Below are positions 1 to 7,833 of a stretch of 63,723 nucleotides of DNA, one piece after another. The notes under the pieces are model-generated. The model worked only from the letters and a program-made list of their open reading frames with translations, ran no database searches and was not told the DNA's origin. The stretch's first letter is position 1; every line of letters starts with the position of its first letter. This DNA is from Hyphomonadaceae bacterium (lineage in GTDB: Bacteria; Pseudomonadota; Alphaproteobacteria; Caulobacterales; Hyphomonadaceae), in NCBI GenBank assembly GCA_028285145.1, contig JANQQC010000009.1, positions 1 to 63,723 of the forward strand. Reading direction: 5' to 3'. Both the position numbers and the translations under genes were made by a program.

Positions 1-9
1 TGGAGACAC

Positions 10-81
10 GGGGCTTGTAGAACACAAGCACAGGCCAAGGCTGAGGCCCGGCGGGACAGCGCGAAACACTGCGGCGTGCGG
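10..81 (+). repeat. Left copy, block A, of an inverted dispersed repeat
   Basis: By hand alignment this 72-base block matches the reverse complement of 63481-63552 at 69 of 72 positions. It starts GGGGCTTGTAGAACACAAGC. The similarity stops abruptly on the outer side at about base 8. The block is read into the window, as is its partner on the opposite strand. An open frame runs through it from base 8 to 274, but the right copy has ATG where this copy has ACG, so no normal start is visible here. The identity of the repeat family is not known to me. Confidence 0.9.
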
Positions 82-139
82 GGACGGCTTGCGCCGAACA
101 TCGCATTCAGTTCTTTCAGCGAGGCGCAGCGTCGTCTCC

Positions 140-195
140 GCACGGGCTCTTCATACTAACCGGACGCGGGACCGCGGGCCGGGCGAGTGCGCAGG
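140..195 (+). repeat. Left copy, block B, of the same inverted repeat
   Basis: This 56-base block matches the reverse complement of 63361-63416 at about 46 of 56 positions. It begins GCACGGGCTCTTCAT. The stretch between blocks A and B (82-139, 58 bases) is poorly conserved, and the right-hand equivalent (63417-63480) has 64 bases. The length difference is six, so the reading frame shared by the two copies is kept. Beyond base 195 the similarity fades just before the DUF1622 gene ends. Confidence 0.75.
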
Positions 196-196
196 T

Positions 197-616
197 TCAC
201 TGCTTCTCGTTACGAAGCTCAGCCACTTCCCGTCCAAGAAAAAAGGAGATCGCGGTGCGGATCAGCACCAGTAGGCCAACAAATAGCAGGTCCGAGAATT
301 CGCGCGTGATCACTGTATGAATAATGTCGGACGCGATCATGAATTCGAGACCGGTGAGGATGTATGTCGCCAACGTCGTCCGCGCATGGTGCAAACCCAT
401 CAGTTCACGTCGCAGGCCGACACCTTCGCGGAAGCCAAGCATCAACCGCACAAAGGAAACCGCAAACCCAAACAGGATCAGCGCAACGCCGATGAGATCG
501 ATGCAGATCGCGAGCCCTTCCAATCCTTCCGCGAGCGCCGGCCCCATGCCGAAAGGCAGGTGTTCCAGCGAGGACCCGCCGGTCATGTCGCCCATGGCGT
601 GGCCCAGCTCTTCCAC
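197..616 (-). CDS. DUF1622-type small integral membrane protein
   Basis: The 139-residue protein has hydrophobic segments near residues 30-60, 80-100 and 108-128, with a charged Arg/Glu-rich loop after the first. The pattern resembles DUF1622 inner-membrane proteins of unknown function. The start is a GTG that overlaps the TAG stop of the upstream Rieske/thiamine-diphosphate gene (TAGTG), with a GGAG about eight bases before it, so the two are probably translationally coupled. The name is by recognition of the family pattern; the function is unknown. Placement suggests it belongs to the same transcript as the enzyme upstream. Confidence 0.75.
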   Translation of the reverse strand: MEELGHAMGDMTGGSSLEHLPFGMGPALAEGLEGLAICIDLIGVALILFGFAVSFVRLMLGFREGVGLRRELMGLHHARTTLATYILTGLEFMIASDIIHTVITREFSDLLFVGLLVLIRTAISFFLGREVAELRNEKQ

Positions 617-2610
617 TACATCAGCTCCGCATCGGTCATGACTTCGACCAGTGCAGGCCCGTTATGGGCGATGGCTTTTGCAAGCGCTTCATCGAGTTCT
701 TCCCGCATTTTCACTCGCTCGCCCATGCCGCCGCAGCTGCGGGCGAACCCTGCAAAGGACGGATTCACGAGTTCCGTCTGCCAGACAGGAAACTCGCCAG
801 CTTTCTGTTCCTTGGTGATCTTGCCGAGCTCGGAATTATTCATCAGCACATGGCAGATGTTCATCCCGTACTTAACCGCTGTCGTGAACTCCATTGCATA
901 CTGCCCGAAGCCGCCATCGCCAGACACAGAGATGACCTTACGCCCTTTGTACGGGCCGTCTTCCTGTGTCGCCGCCCAGGCTCCCATCGCCGCCGGCAAG
1001 GCGAAACCGATCGACCCCAGATAACCGGACATCAAAACACGTTGATGGCCGGTCGGCTCGAAATAGCGACCGAAGGAGTAAGTATTGTTGCCGACATCGA
1101 CCGGAAGGATTGCATCTTCCGGCGCATGTCGTGTCAGCGCCTCAAACAATGCCGCGGCTGAAACACCCTTCCCGCGATCTTCTGACACTCTTGTTGCCTT
1201 CTCGCTGCGCCAGATCTCCCAGCGCTCAGCAACCTCCCCGCGAAGATCAATCGCGGCGCTGCCTCCCTGCTCCATCTCGGCTTTCAGGAGATCAGCCGTG
1301 ACAGACGCATCGCCCATCACCGGTACGGTGACAGGGTGCCGCTTCGCCAGCCGCATCGGATCGGTATCCACCTGAATGGTCGGCGCGCCTTCATAAATGC
1401 CTGTGTGATCCGAGAAGGAGGAGCCAAACACGATAAGAAGGTCCGCCTCATTCATGAACCAGCTGGCAATCGGCGTTCCGGACCGGCCCATGACACCAGC
1501 CGCCAATGGATGCGCATCGGCAATCTGGCCCTTGGCCTTGAAGGTTGTCGCTACCGGCGCGTTCAGTTGCTCGGCAAGACCGATGATCGACTGCATGGCC
1601 GAAAGTGCGCCATAGCCAACGATAATCATCGGCCGCTTGGCTTTCTTAAGAAGCTCTGCCGCATCATTCAGAGACGATGGCGGCGGCCCGACGCAAACAT
1701 TCGCCATACGGCCATCCGGCGTTTGCGCCTTGGCGTCGTCGGCCGCTTTCGCGGGTTGGACATTGTCCGGGAACACCAGATGCCCGACGCCGCGCTGCAC
1801 GATCGCCGTCTTGATCGCCTGCGTCATCAACTGAGCGTGATCGGAACTTGGATGGACCGTCTGCGAGAATTCCGCGACTGCTTCGAAAGCCGCTTCAAGA
1901 TCGATGTCCTGAAAGGCATGAACACCAATCACCTGCTCTTGTACCTGTCCGGTCAGAGCAAGCGCAGGTGCGCCATCGACCTTTGCGTCCCAAAGCCCCG
2001 TGAGAAGGTTCGTCGCGCCCGGTCCTGCAATGGTCAGCGCTGCGGCTGGCTTTCCAGTCAGCTTGCCATACCCCGAAATTGCAAAAGCAGCGGCACCTTC
2101 ATGACGGATACCATAATAGTTGAGCCGACCTTGATTGGCCTGAACGCGCAGAGCGTCCGCAAGCCCAAGATTGGAATGCCCAACCATGCCGAAAACAGAT
2201 GTCACACCCCAGTTTGTCATCGTTTCCGCCATCACATCAGCGACTGTCCGCTCGCGCGGCGGCTCGGCGGGAACAGCGACGTAGATGCCGTCCTCCCGAG
2301 CCTCGACCTCGAACATCTCCTGCCCGGTGTCTTCGTGTCCGCCGGGCGGCTTGCCCGTCAGGGGATCAAAGTCCCAGCCATGCCAGGGACATCGAAGCCA
2401 GCACTCTCCGCTCTCGCCCTTCTCGATAGAGCCTTCCCCCAATGGTCCGCCCTGATGCGGGCAGCGATTGTCCATCGCGGTGTACTGGCCGTCGAAGCGA
2501 ACGAGAGCCACGGACTGCCGACCGGCCGTCGCCGATTTCACGCGCCCTTCCACCAATTCATCAAGTTCAGCGACCTTGTGCCAAACCTGCGCTTCTGTTC
2601 GTGCTGTCAT
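616..2610 (-). CDS. Rieske-domain thiamine-diphosphate enzyme (acetolactate synthase/pyruvate oxidase-like)
   Basis: This 664-residue cytoplasmic fusion starts with a Rieske domain whose ligands are C50-x-H52 and C74-x-x-H77. It is followed by the three domains of the acetolactate synthase/pyruvate oxidase family. The expected catalytic Glu lies in GIRHEGAAAF, and the ThDP/Mg motif runs from GDGGFGQYA to MNNSELG. Family members decarboxylate 2-oxo acids; the fused iron-sulfur domain suggests electrons leave by one-electron transfer instead of to flavin or a second keto acid. The substrate cannot be told. The ATG at 2610 is preferred because AAGGGG precedes it; an ATG at 2625 is possible. It is divergent from the Rieske/GltB gene and overlaps the DUF1622 gene. 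Confidence 0.88.
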   Translation of the reverse strand: MTARTEAQVWHKVAELDELVEGRVKSATAGRQSVALVRFDGQYTAMDNRCPHQGGPLGEGSIEKGESGECWLRCPWHGWDFDPLTGKPPGGHEDTGQEMFEVEAREDGIYVAVPAEPPRERTVADVMAETMTNWGVTSVFGMVGHSNLGLADALRVQANQGRLNYYGIRHEGAAAFAISGYGKLTGKPAAALTIAGPGATNLLTGLWDAKVDGAPALALTGQVQEQVIGVHAFQDIDLEAAFEAVAEFSQTVHPSSDHAQLMTQAIKTAIVQRGVGHLVFPDNVQPAKAADDAKAQTPDGRMANVCVGPPPSSLNDAAELLKKAKRPMIIVGYGALSAMQSIIGLAEQLNAPVATTFKAKGQIADAHPLAAGVMGRSGTPIASWFMNEADLLIVFGSSFSDHTGIYEGAPTIQVDTDPMRLAKRHPVTVPVMGDASVTADLLKAEMEQGGSAAIDLRGEVAERWEIWRSEKATRVSEDRGKGVSAAALFEALTRHAPEDAILPVDVGNNTYSFGRYFEPTGHQRVLMSGYLGSIGFALPAAMGAWAATQEDGPYKGRKVISVSGDGGFGQYAMEFTTAVKYGMNICHVLMNNSELGKITKEQKAGEFPVWQTELVNPSFAGFARSCGGMGERVKMREELDEALAKAIAHNGPALVEVMTDAELM

Positions 2611-2685
2611 GACTTGCCCCTTCATTTCTCTGGCGCGGCAGTAACCAAAGCATGGACACAGCGCATATCAAACGCGATCATAAAA

Positions 2686-2713
2686 TTGTCAGCGTGCGTG
2701 ATTGGCATATCGT
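2686..2713 (+). promoter_or_regulatory. Possible promoter of the Rieske/GltB operon
   Basis: TTGTCA and TATCGT, spaced by 16 bases, lie in the divergent interval about 45 bases before the chosen start of the Rieske/GltB gene. The -10 match is only moderate. No operator-like palindrome was noticed in the interval. Confidence 0.25.
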
Positions 2714-2756
2714 CAATAAGCGGCGTAGCGCGCTGTACACCAACATGGGGAGCCGC

Positions 2757-4370
2757 ATGAACAAGATATCTGTCGCGAACTGGGCTGAACTCAAGGATCG
2801 CACACCCACTTACGCCATCGTCGAAAACGTGGATCTCGTCGTAGTCCGTTACGGAGAGGACGTGTCAGTCCTTTATGGCCGCTGCCTTCACAGGGGTGCC
2901 CTGATGTCCGATGGGCATGTCGATGAGAGCGACAATCTTATCTGCGGCGTCCACAATTGGGACTATCGCGTCGATACAGGCGTGTCTGAGTACAATAATT
3001 CAGAAGCGCTCGAGAAATTTTCGGCCTGGATCGAAAACAACGAAGTTCTCGTGGATGGTGATGAGATCGCCGAATGGTCCCGGGCCAATCCACAACCCTA
3101 TAATCGGGGCGAGTATCTGGGGCTTTACCAGGATCCAAGCCACGCAGGGCATGAAGAACCATACAACGATCTGATCCAGAATTATGCACGCGATGGACTG
3201 TCAAAGGTCGGGCACCACGGCACCGTCGATGCGATGGGTGTACCTCGCGATCAGCTTCCAGATTGGGACGATATTCAAATTCTGACAGCCCAGTTGCACC
3301 GCGTTCCACTCCTCGATGATGCGCCGGTGAGTACGAAGACGATCATCGGTCCCAATGCACAAAAGCCGGTCTCGCTCGATATCCCGATCTTCGTGTCCGA
3401 TATGAGTTTCGGTGCGCTGTCAGAGCCGGCAAAGGTGGCGCTTGCCCGTGGTGCTTCGCTGGCTGGAACCGCGATATGCTCAGGTGAAGGCGGTGTGCTG
3501 CCCGAAGAACAGGCCGAATGCTCCCCATACTTTTACGAACTTGCATCAGGCCGTTTCGGTTTTGAGTGGGACAAGCTCAGCCAGGTTCAGGCCTTCCATT
3601 TCAAGGGCGGACAAGGCGCGAAGACCGGGACTGGTGGCCATCTCCCCGGCCACAAGGTCACCGGCAAGATCGCCGAAGTGCGCGGGCTAGATGAAGGCGA
3701 AGCAGCCATCTCACCGGCACGCTTTCCGGACTGGACCGATGTCGCCCAAATCCGGGACTTCGCAGACGAGGTCAGATCTCGCACTGGTGGCATCCCGATC
3801 GGTTACAAACTGTCTGCGCAGCACATTGAAAAGGATATTGATGCAGCGCTCGAAGTCGGCGTCGATTATATCATCCTTGATGGCCGCGGCGGTGGGACCG
3901 GGGCTGCTCCGACCATCTTCCGGGACAATATCTCTGTGCCGACCATTCCGGCGCTTGCGAGAGCCCGAACGCACCTCAACCGCGTCTCGAAAGACACGAC
4001 GCTGGTCATCACTGGTGGGCTCCGCAAACCGGCTGATTTTGTGAAAGCGCTAGCACTCGGTGCTGACGCGATCGCGATTTCCAATTCGGCCATGCAGGCC
4101 ATAGGCTGCATCGCCATGCGCGCCTGTCATACGAACAACTGCCCGGTTGGAATTGCAACCCAGAAACCAAGTCTTGTGTCTCGTCTGGTCGTCGACCAGT
4201 CCGCGCAGCGCCTGAAGAACTTTTTCGATGCGTCTACTGGATTGATGAAAGTGATGGCGCGGGCCTGCGGGCACTCATCTCTCTCGGAATTCAACATTGA
4301 GGATCTGACGACCTTCAAACGAGAAATATCAGACCTTGCAGGCGTAGCTTATGCCGGATCGCCGTCATGA
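2757..4370 (+). CDS. Rieske-domain FMN-binding glutamate synthase family protein
   Basis: The 537-residue protein has an N-terminal Rieske domain (C43-x-H45, C63-x-x-H66) and then the FMN-binding GltB-type barrel (GGQGAKTGTGGHLPG, DGRGGGTGAAPT, ITGGLRKP). The three cysteines that bind a 3Fe-4S cluster in glutamate synthases are present at about 451, 457 and 462. There is no glutaminase domain and no GXGXG C-terminal domain, so it is not a complete glutamate synthase. A redox reaction on an unknown substrate is inferred. The start at 2757 is chosen because GGGGAG lies four bases upstream; longer forms from 2652 or 2745 are possible. Its stop overlaps the next gene (ATGA). Confidence 0.88.
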   Translation: MNKISVANWAELKDRTPTYAIVENVDLVVVRYGEDVSVLYGRCLHRGALMSDGHVDESDNLICGVHNWDYRVDTGVSEYNNSEALEKFSAWIENNEVLVDGDEIAEWSRANPQPYNRGEYLGLYQDPSHAGHEEPYNDLIQNYARDGLSKVGHHGTVDAMGVPRDQLPDWDDIQILTAQLHRVPLLDDAPVSTKTIIGPNAQKPVSLDIPIFVSDMSFGALSEPAKVALARGASLAGTAICSGEGGVLPEEQAECSPYFYELASGRFGFEWDKLSQVQAFHFKGGQGAKTGTGGHLPGHKVTGKIAEVRGLDEGEAAISPARFPDWTDVAQIRDFADEVRSRTGGIPIGYKLSAQHIEKDIDAALEVGVDYIILDGRGGGTGAAPTIFRDNISVPTIPALARARTHLNRVSKDTTLVITGGLRKPADFVKALALGADAIAISNSAMQAIGCIAMRACHTNNCPVGIATQKPSLVSRLVVDQSAQRLKNFFDASTGLMKVMARACGHSSLSEFNIEDLTTFKREISDLAGVAYAGSPS

Positions 4371-4591
4371 ACATTGAAACGGCAGGCATGCTGGTGACGA
4401 TCCTTGGACTCTACGCTGCAATCGGCTTGTTGGTCGGTCTTATCGTTGTGACGGTCGGCGCAAGCAGAATGGACCCGGCCGCCAAAGGGATGCCCCTGCA
4501 AGCGCGCGCTATCATACTGCCGGGCGCAGCAGTGCTGTGGCCCCTCATGCTGATCAAATTGTTCACGCAAAAGGAACCGCCAGTGTCATGA
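4367..4591 (+). CDS. Small two-helix membrane protein of the Rieske cluster
   Basis: The 74-residue protein has two hydrophobic segments (about residues 8-30 and 46-66) joined by a short charged loop containing RMDPAAKG. It overlaps the gene before it and the gene after it by ATGA junctions, so it is clearly part of a coupled operon. Small proteins of this look often accompany membrane redox enzymes, but I cannot assign a family. A role as an assembly or anchoring subunit for the haem/Rieske protein downstream is inference. Confidence 0.75.
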   Translation: MNIETAGMLVTILGLYAAIGLLVGLIVVTVGASRMDPAAKGMPLQARAIILPGAAVLWPLMLIKLFTQKEPPVS

Positions 4592-4737
4592 AACACCAGC
4601 ACCGTCGTCGACATCTGATTATCTGGCTGATCCTGCCGCTGGTGATGGTAGCGACCCTCTGGTTTGCGGTTCAGGTTCGCCCCGACGCTCCCACGAATGA
4701 GCGCCTGCCTGCTTCTTTGATTCAGGAGGCAAGTTGA
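4588..4737 (+). CDS. 49-residue single-span membrane protein
   Basis: The reading frame begins with ATG inside the stop of the previous gene and ends in TGA that overlaps the next start (TGATG). The peptide has a basic N-terminus (KHQHRRRH), one hydrophobic helix (about residues 10-27) and a short polar tail, which suggests an inner-membrane single-pass protein with the tail in the periplasm. It is short enough for standard gene callers to miss, but the tight coupling on both sides argues that it is real. The function is unknown. Confidence 0.65.
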   Translation: MKHQHRRRHLIIWLILPLVMVATLWFAVQVRPDAPTNERLPASLIQEAS

Positions 4738-5786
4738 TGTCGCACGGATACAATGCCGTCGGGTGGACGCCTTTCAAGAAACGATTTGATCGCTGGATGC
4801 TCGCGGGCATTGGTCTTTACTTGATCGTCTTCGTAGCGGTCTCGGTCGTCGCTCCGCCAGACGGTGAAAGCTTCACACCGATCCAGATTCTGATCCGGGC
4901 AACCGGCACACTCGCTTTCCTGCTGTTGACGTTCATCCTGTGTATCGGCCCTCTCGCCCGCCTTACAGATCGCTTCAAACCGTTCCTGTTCAATCGACGT
5001 CATCTCGGTGTGACGACGTTTCTGATCGGATTGGCCCATGCCGGACTGGTTTTGCTCTGGTATCACGGCTTCTCGGACGTGAATGTCTTCGTATCCATGT
5101 TCGCGTCCAATCCGAGATACGACTCCCTCGCCGGGTTTCCCTTTGAGGCTCTTGGCTTCATCGCGCTGCTGATCATGTTCGTCATGGCGGCGACCAGCCA
5201 TGACTTCTGGAACGCAAATCTTGGCCCGGGTGTCTGGAAAATGCTGCATATGGGCGTCTACCTCGCCTACGCACTGCTGGTGGCCCACGTGGCACTCGGG
5301 GCGATCCAGTTCGAGAAACATCCCGCTTACCTCGCTTTACTGGCATCAGGTGTGGTCATCGTTTCCTTGCTGCATCTCTACACAGCGCTCGCAAGCTCCC
5401 GAATAGACGGCGGGAAGATACTGAATGCCGGTTGGATCAGAGTGGGTGCGACGTCGGACATTCCCGACGGGCGGGCGTTGATCCTTCAGCCAACGGATGC
5501 CGAACGCATTGCGGTTTTTCGTGATGGCGACAGGATCGCGGCGATTTCCAATGTTTGCCGGCACCAGGGTGGGCCGCTTGGCGAAGGCCGCATCATTGAT
5601 GGCTGCGTGACCTGCCCCTGGCATGGCTTCCAATATCAGCTCGAGGATGGTCGCTCTCCTGCCCCTTTCACAGAAAAGATATCCACCTACCCCACAAAGA
5701 TTGAAAACGGGATCGTCTTCGTGAATCCGGAGCCTAATGCTCCGGGAACTGAAGAAGCGCCGTCCATAATAGGAGCACCGGCATGA
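4737..5786 (+). CDS. Ferric-reductase-like membrane protein with C-terminal Rieske domain
   Basis: This 349-residue protein begins with about six transmembrane helices of the ferric reductase/YedZ type. Histidines suitable as haem ligands lie in RRHLG, LAHAG, WYHGF, ATSHDF, MLHMG and VAHVA. The cytoplasmic C-terminal third is a Rieske domain (C274-x-H276, C293-x-x-H296). Electron transfer between haem b in the membrane and a [2Fe-2S] cluster is the expected role. The start is the ATG at 4737, with AGGAGG eight bases upstream; a TTG one codon earlier is less likely. The gene overlaps its neighbours on both sides. Confidence 0.87.
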   Translation: MSHGYNAVGWTPFKKRFDRWMLAGIGLYLIVFVAVSVVAPPDGESFTPIQILIRATGTLAFLLLTFILCIGPLARLTDRFKPFLFNRRHLGVTTFLIGLAHAGLVLLWYHGFSDVNVFVSMFASNPRYDSLAGFPFEALGFIALLIMFVMAATSHDFWNANLGPGVWKMLHMGVYLAYALLVAHVALGAIQFEKHPAYLALLASGVVIVSLLHLYTALASSRIDGGKILNAGWIRVGATSDIPDGRALILQPTDAERIAVFRDGDRIAAISNVCRHQGGPLGEGRIIDGCVTCPWHGFQYQLEDGRSPAPFTEKISTYPTKIENGIVFVNPEPNAPGTEEAPSIIGAPA

Positions 5787-6535
5787 GCGAGAATGATTTC
5801 TTCATTGGGTGGGCGGACGAAACACCGCGCGCTGAGCGTCGTTTTTTCCTTGGCTCGGGCCTTGGTTTACTGGCCGGCACAGTCGCGGTCGCCGGTGGTC
5901 TCGCGTTCTGGCAGAAGAGCCCCGGTTTGGGCACGTGGAATCAGGGAGCCGTGCGCGAATGGACGGGCGTGATTACCGGTCAGCCGTATGCGATGCTGCG
6001 AACACTCGACATTGATGGCACGCCGAAGACGGCGCTCCTGTCCTGTCTTGGGAAATGCGGGGTAGCGGCTCGCGTTGGGTCGCTTGAAGGCCAGTCGGTT
6101 GTTGTAAAAGGAAGCCTGATACAACGCGGCAAGCACGCCATGATTGCCGTAGCTGACGGCATGGACTGGATTGCTCCCTCGCCCGCAGCACAGCAGGTAG
6201 ATCTTACTTTTCCCGATGTTGAACCAGTCGGCCCGGTCACCCTCGCTGGTGAAATCCTCGATTCAAAATGCTGGTTCGGTGCGATGAGGCCATCAGAAGG
6301 GAAAGTGCATAAGGCGTGTGCGGCGCTCTGTATTCGTGGCGGGCTGCCACCGGCCTTCTACGCAAAGACCACCTCGGGCGAGAGTGCGTTGATGATCATG
6401 ACGGATGGTGGGCTCGCTCATGGAGAGGCCTTGTTGCCGTTTGTGGCTGATCCAGTTCAGGTCTCCGGTCAGGCTCGGCGTTGGGGCGACTTGCTGCTTC
6501 TGGATGGTCCCGTTTCGGCAATCACCCGCCTCTAA
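5783..6535 (+). CDS. Membrane-anchored Cys-containing partner of the Rieske membrane protein
   Basis: The 250-residue protein has an N-terminal anchor preceded by basic residues (about residues 17-45, AERRFFLGSGLGLL), so most of it should be periplasmic. A Tat-like reading is possible but lacks a proper twin-arginine consensus. The rest has two regions with conserved-looking cysteines: SCLGKCG near residue 88, and CWFGAM followed by HKACAALC near residues 163-181. I do not recognise a named domain. The ATGA overlap with the haem/Rieske gene points to a complex with it; the cysteines could bind a metal or form disulfides. Confidence 0.7.
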   Translation: MSENDFFIGWADETPRAERRFFLGSGLGLLAGTVAVAGGLAFWQKSPGLGTWNQGAVREWTGVITGQPYAMLRTLDIDGTPKTALLSCLGKCGVAARVGSLEGQSVVVKGSLIQRGKHAMIAVADGMDWIAPSPAAQQVDLTFPDVEPVGPVTLAGEILDSKCWFGAMRPSEGKVHKACAALCIRGGLPPAFYAKTTSGESALMIMTDGGLAHGEALLPFVADPVQVSGQARRWGDLLLLDGPVSAITRL

Positions 6536-6558
6536 GCCTCGGTCGCAGCAGATACCGA

Positions 6559-6831
6559 CTATTCGAGAATACCGGGTATCGCTTCGACCTTCTTCAAAAG
6601 GCGCTCAAGGCTAGGTGCTTTCGCAACGCGCCTATCGCGCTCGTCGAAAAGCGCATAGCCTCCGTCTTCCTTCTTCAAAGGGAACCGTCGCCAATGGGCT
6701 TTCGTCCGGAAAATCCAGATCTCACGGGGCTGATCGCCCGTCGCCGCCCAACCAGACCAAACATGGTCCTGCGAAACAGCGCGCCAGAGGCTGTCGATCG
6801 TTTCGATTTCTTCGGCGGTAAAGCGGTCCAT
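6559..6831 (-). CDS. Hypothetical 90-residue protein
   Basis: This small soluble protein is rich in charged residues (MDRFTAEEIETIDSLW at the start, a basic FRTKAHWRRFPLKK region, and a C-terminal helix). No family is recognised. The start codon shares the four bases CATG with the start of the permease gene on the other strand, so the two genes face away from each other with no spacer. A longer upstream frame is open but would lie wholly inside the permease gene. It ends 24 bases from the Rieske cluster, convergent with it. Confidence 0.6.
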   Translation of the reverse strand: MDRFTAEEIETIDSLWRAVSQDHVWSGWAATGDQPREIWIFRTKAHWRRFPLKKEDGGYALFDERDRRVAKAPSLERLLKKVEAIPGILE

Positions 6832-7777
6832 GCCTGACACTGAATCGGAGTCGGTTAAGGAGAGCCTTAACGGTTCACGCCTGTCGGGCAATGCCAAGGG
6901 CGCGCTGTTCATGATCGTTTCCGGCTTTGCGTTCACGATTTTTGCCGTTCTTGCAAAGGTCCTATCGGCCGAACACAGCCCCGCCTTCCTTGCGTTCTGG
7001 CGGTCTTTCTTCGCGCTGCTGCTCAGCGTTCCGTTCATCATCGGTGGCGGCTGGGCGCTTCTGCGTGTGACAAAACCCGGCCTTGTTTTGGTGCGCAGCG
7101 TATTTGGAACCTTCGGATTCCTGCTCAGCCTGTTTGCGATCTCCGACGCCTACGGTCTTCCTCTTTCCCAGTTCAATGCGATCTCGTTCTCCCGCGCGCT
7201 ATTCGTGACGATTCTGGCCGCAATTGTTTTGCGGGAAGCGGTCGGCTCGCATCGCTGGGGCGCTGTCATTGTTGGATTTATCGGCGTTCTGATCATGGTT
7301 TTACCGGGTGGCGATGCAGGTGGCGTCTCGATTGGCACCTGGCTGGCCCTCGGATCGGCAGCATCGCTCGCCGGAGCGATTGTCCTCGTGAAGTCTCTCG
7401 CAGCGACCCACAAACCCATCACGCTGTTGATCTGGGCAAACATTCTTTCGACGGTGTTCCTGCTTCCCTTCGCTTGGCTTCACTGGTCGGCGCCCAGCCT
7501 TGAAGACTGGGGCCTGATTGGCTTCATGTCTGTTTGTGCCTTTGGAGGTCAGTACTGCTACATCAAGGCGATGAGCGTCGGCGATGCATCTTTTCTGTCA
7601 CCGATGGACTATTTGCGGCTTCCAATGGCGGCAGCCGCTGACTGGCTACTGTTCCGCCTGCTGCCGGGGCTGTATGTGTGGCTAGGGGCCGCGCTCATCG
7701 TCGGCTCAACACTCTACATTGCGGTACGCGAGGCTCGGCGACGGGGGCTTAGCCGGGATCCGAAGCCACCCCTGTGA
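6830..7777 (+). CDS. EamA/DMT-family permease
   Basis: The 315-residue protein has about ten hydrophobic helices in two similar halves, the typical layout of drug/metabolite transporter (EamA) permeases such as RhaT/YdcZ relatives. The first helix begins near residue 25. Substrate specificity cannot be read from the sequence. No strong ribosome binding site precedes the ATG at 6830, and the start of the hypothetical gene on the other strand overlaps it, so a later ATG (for example 6911) is possible. The stop overlaps a GTG that could start the esterase downstream. Confidence 0.82.
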   Translation: MPDTESESVKESLNGSRLSGNAKGALFMIVSGFAFTIFAVLAKVLSAEHSPAFLAFWRSFFALLLSVPFIIGGGWALLRVTKPGLVLVRSVFGTFGFLLSLFAISDAYGLPLSQFNAISFSRALFVTILAAIVLREAVGSHRWGAVIVGFIGVLIMVLPGGDAGGVSIGTWLALGSAASLAGAIVLVKSLAATHKPITLLIWANILSTVFLLPFAWLHWSAPSLEDWGLIGFMSVCAFGGQYCYIKAMSVGDASFLSPMDYLRLPMAAAADWLLFRLLPGLYVWLGAALIVGSTLYIAVREARRRGLSRDPKPPL

Positions 7778-7833
7778 GATCGGACAGCGGCACTGAGTTG
7801 TGCTCTGCAACGCGCCGGGGCAATAAGCCAGTC

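Noticed and set aside
1..196. Left end as part of an rRNA operon or the edge of a mobile element
   Set aside because: No rRNA sequence, transposase, integrase or target-site duplication was seen; only the repeat match to the right end is supported.
1336..2760. A 474-codon plus-strand frame
   Set aside because: It is antisense to the Rieske/ThDP enzyme, whose motifs and ribosome binding site are clear.
4734..4736. TTG start for the haem/Rieske protein
   Set aside because: The ATG immediately after it has the better spacing to AGGAGG.
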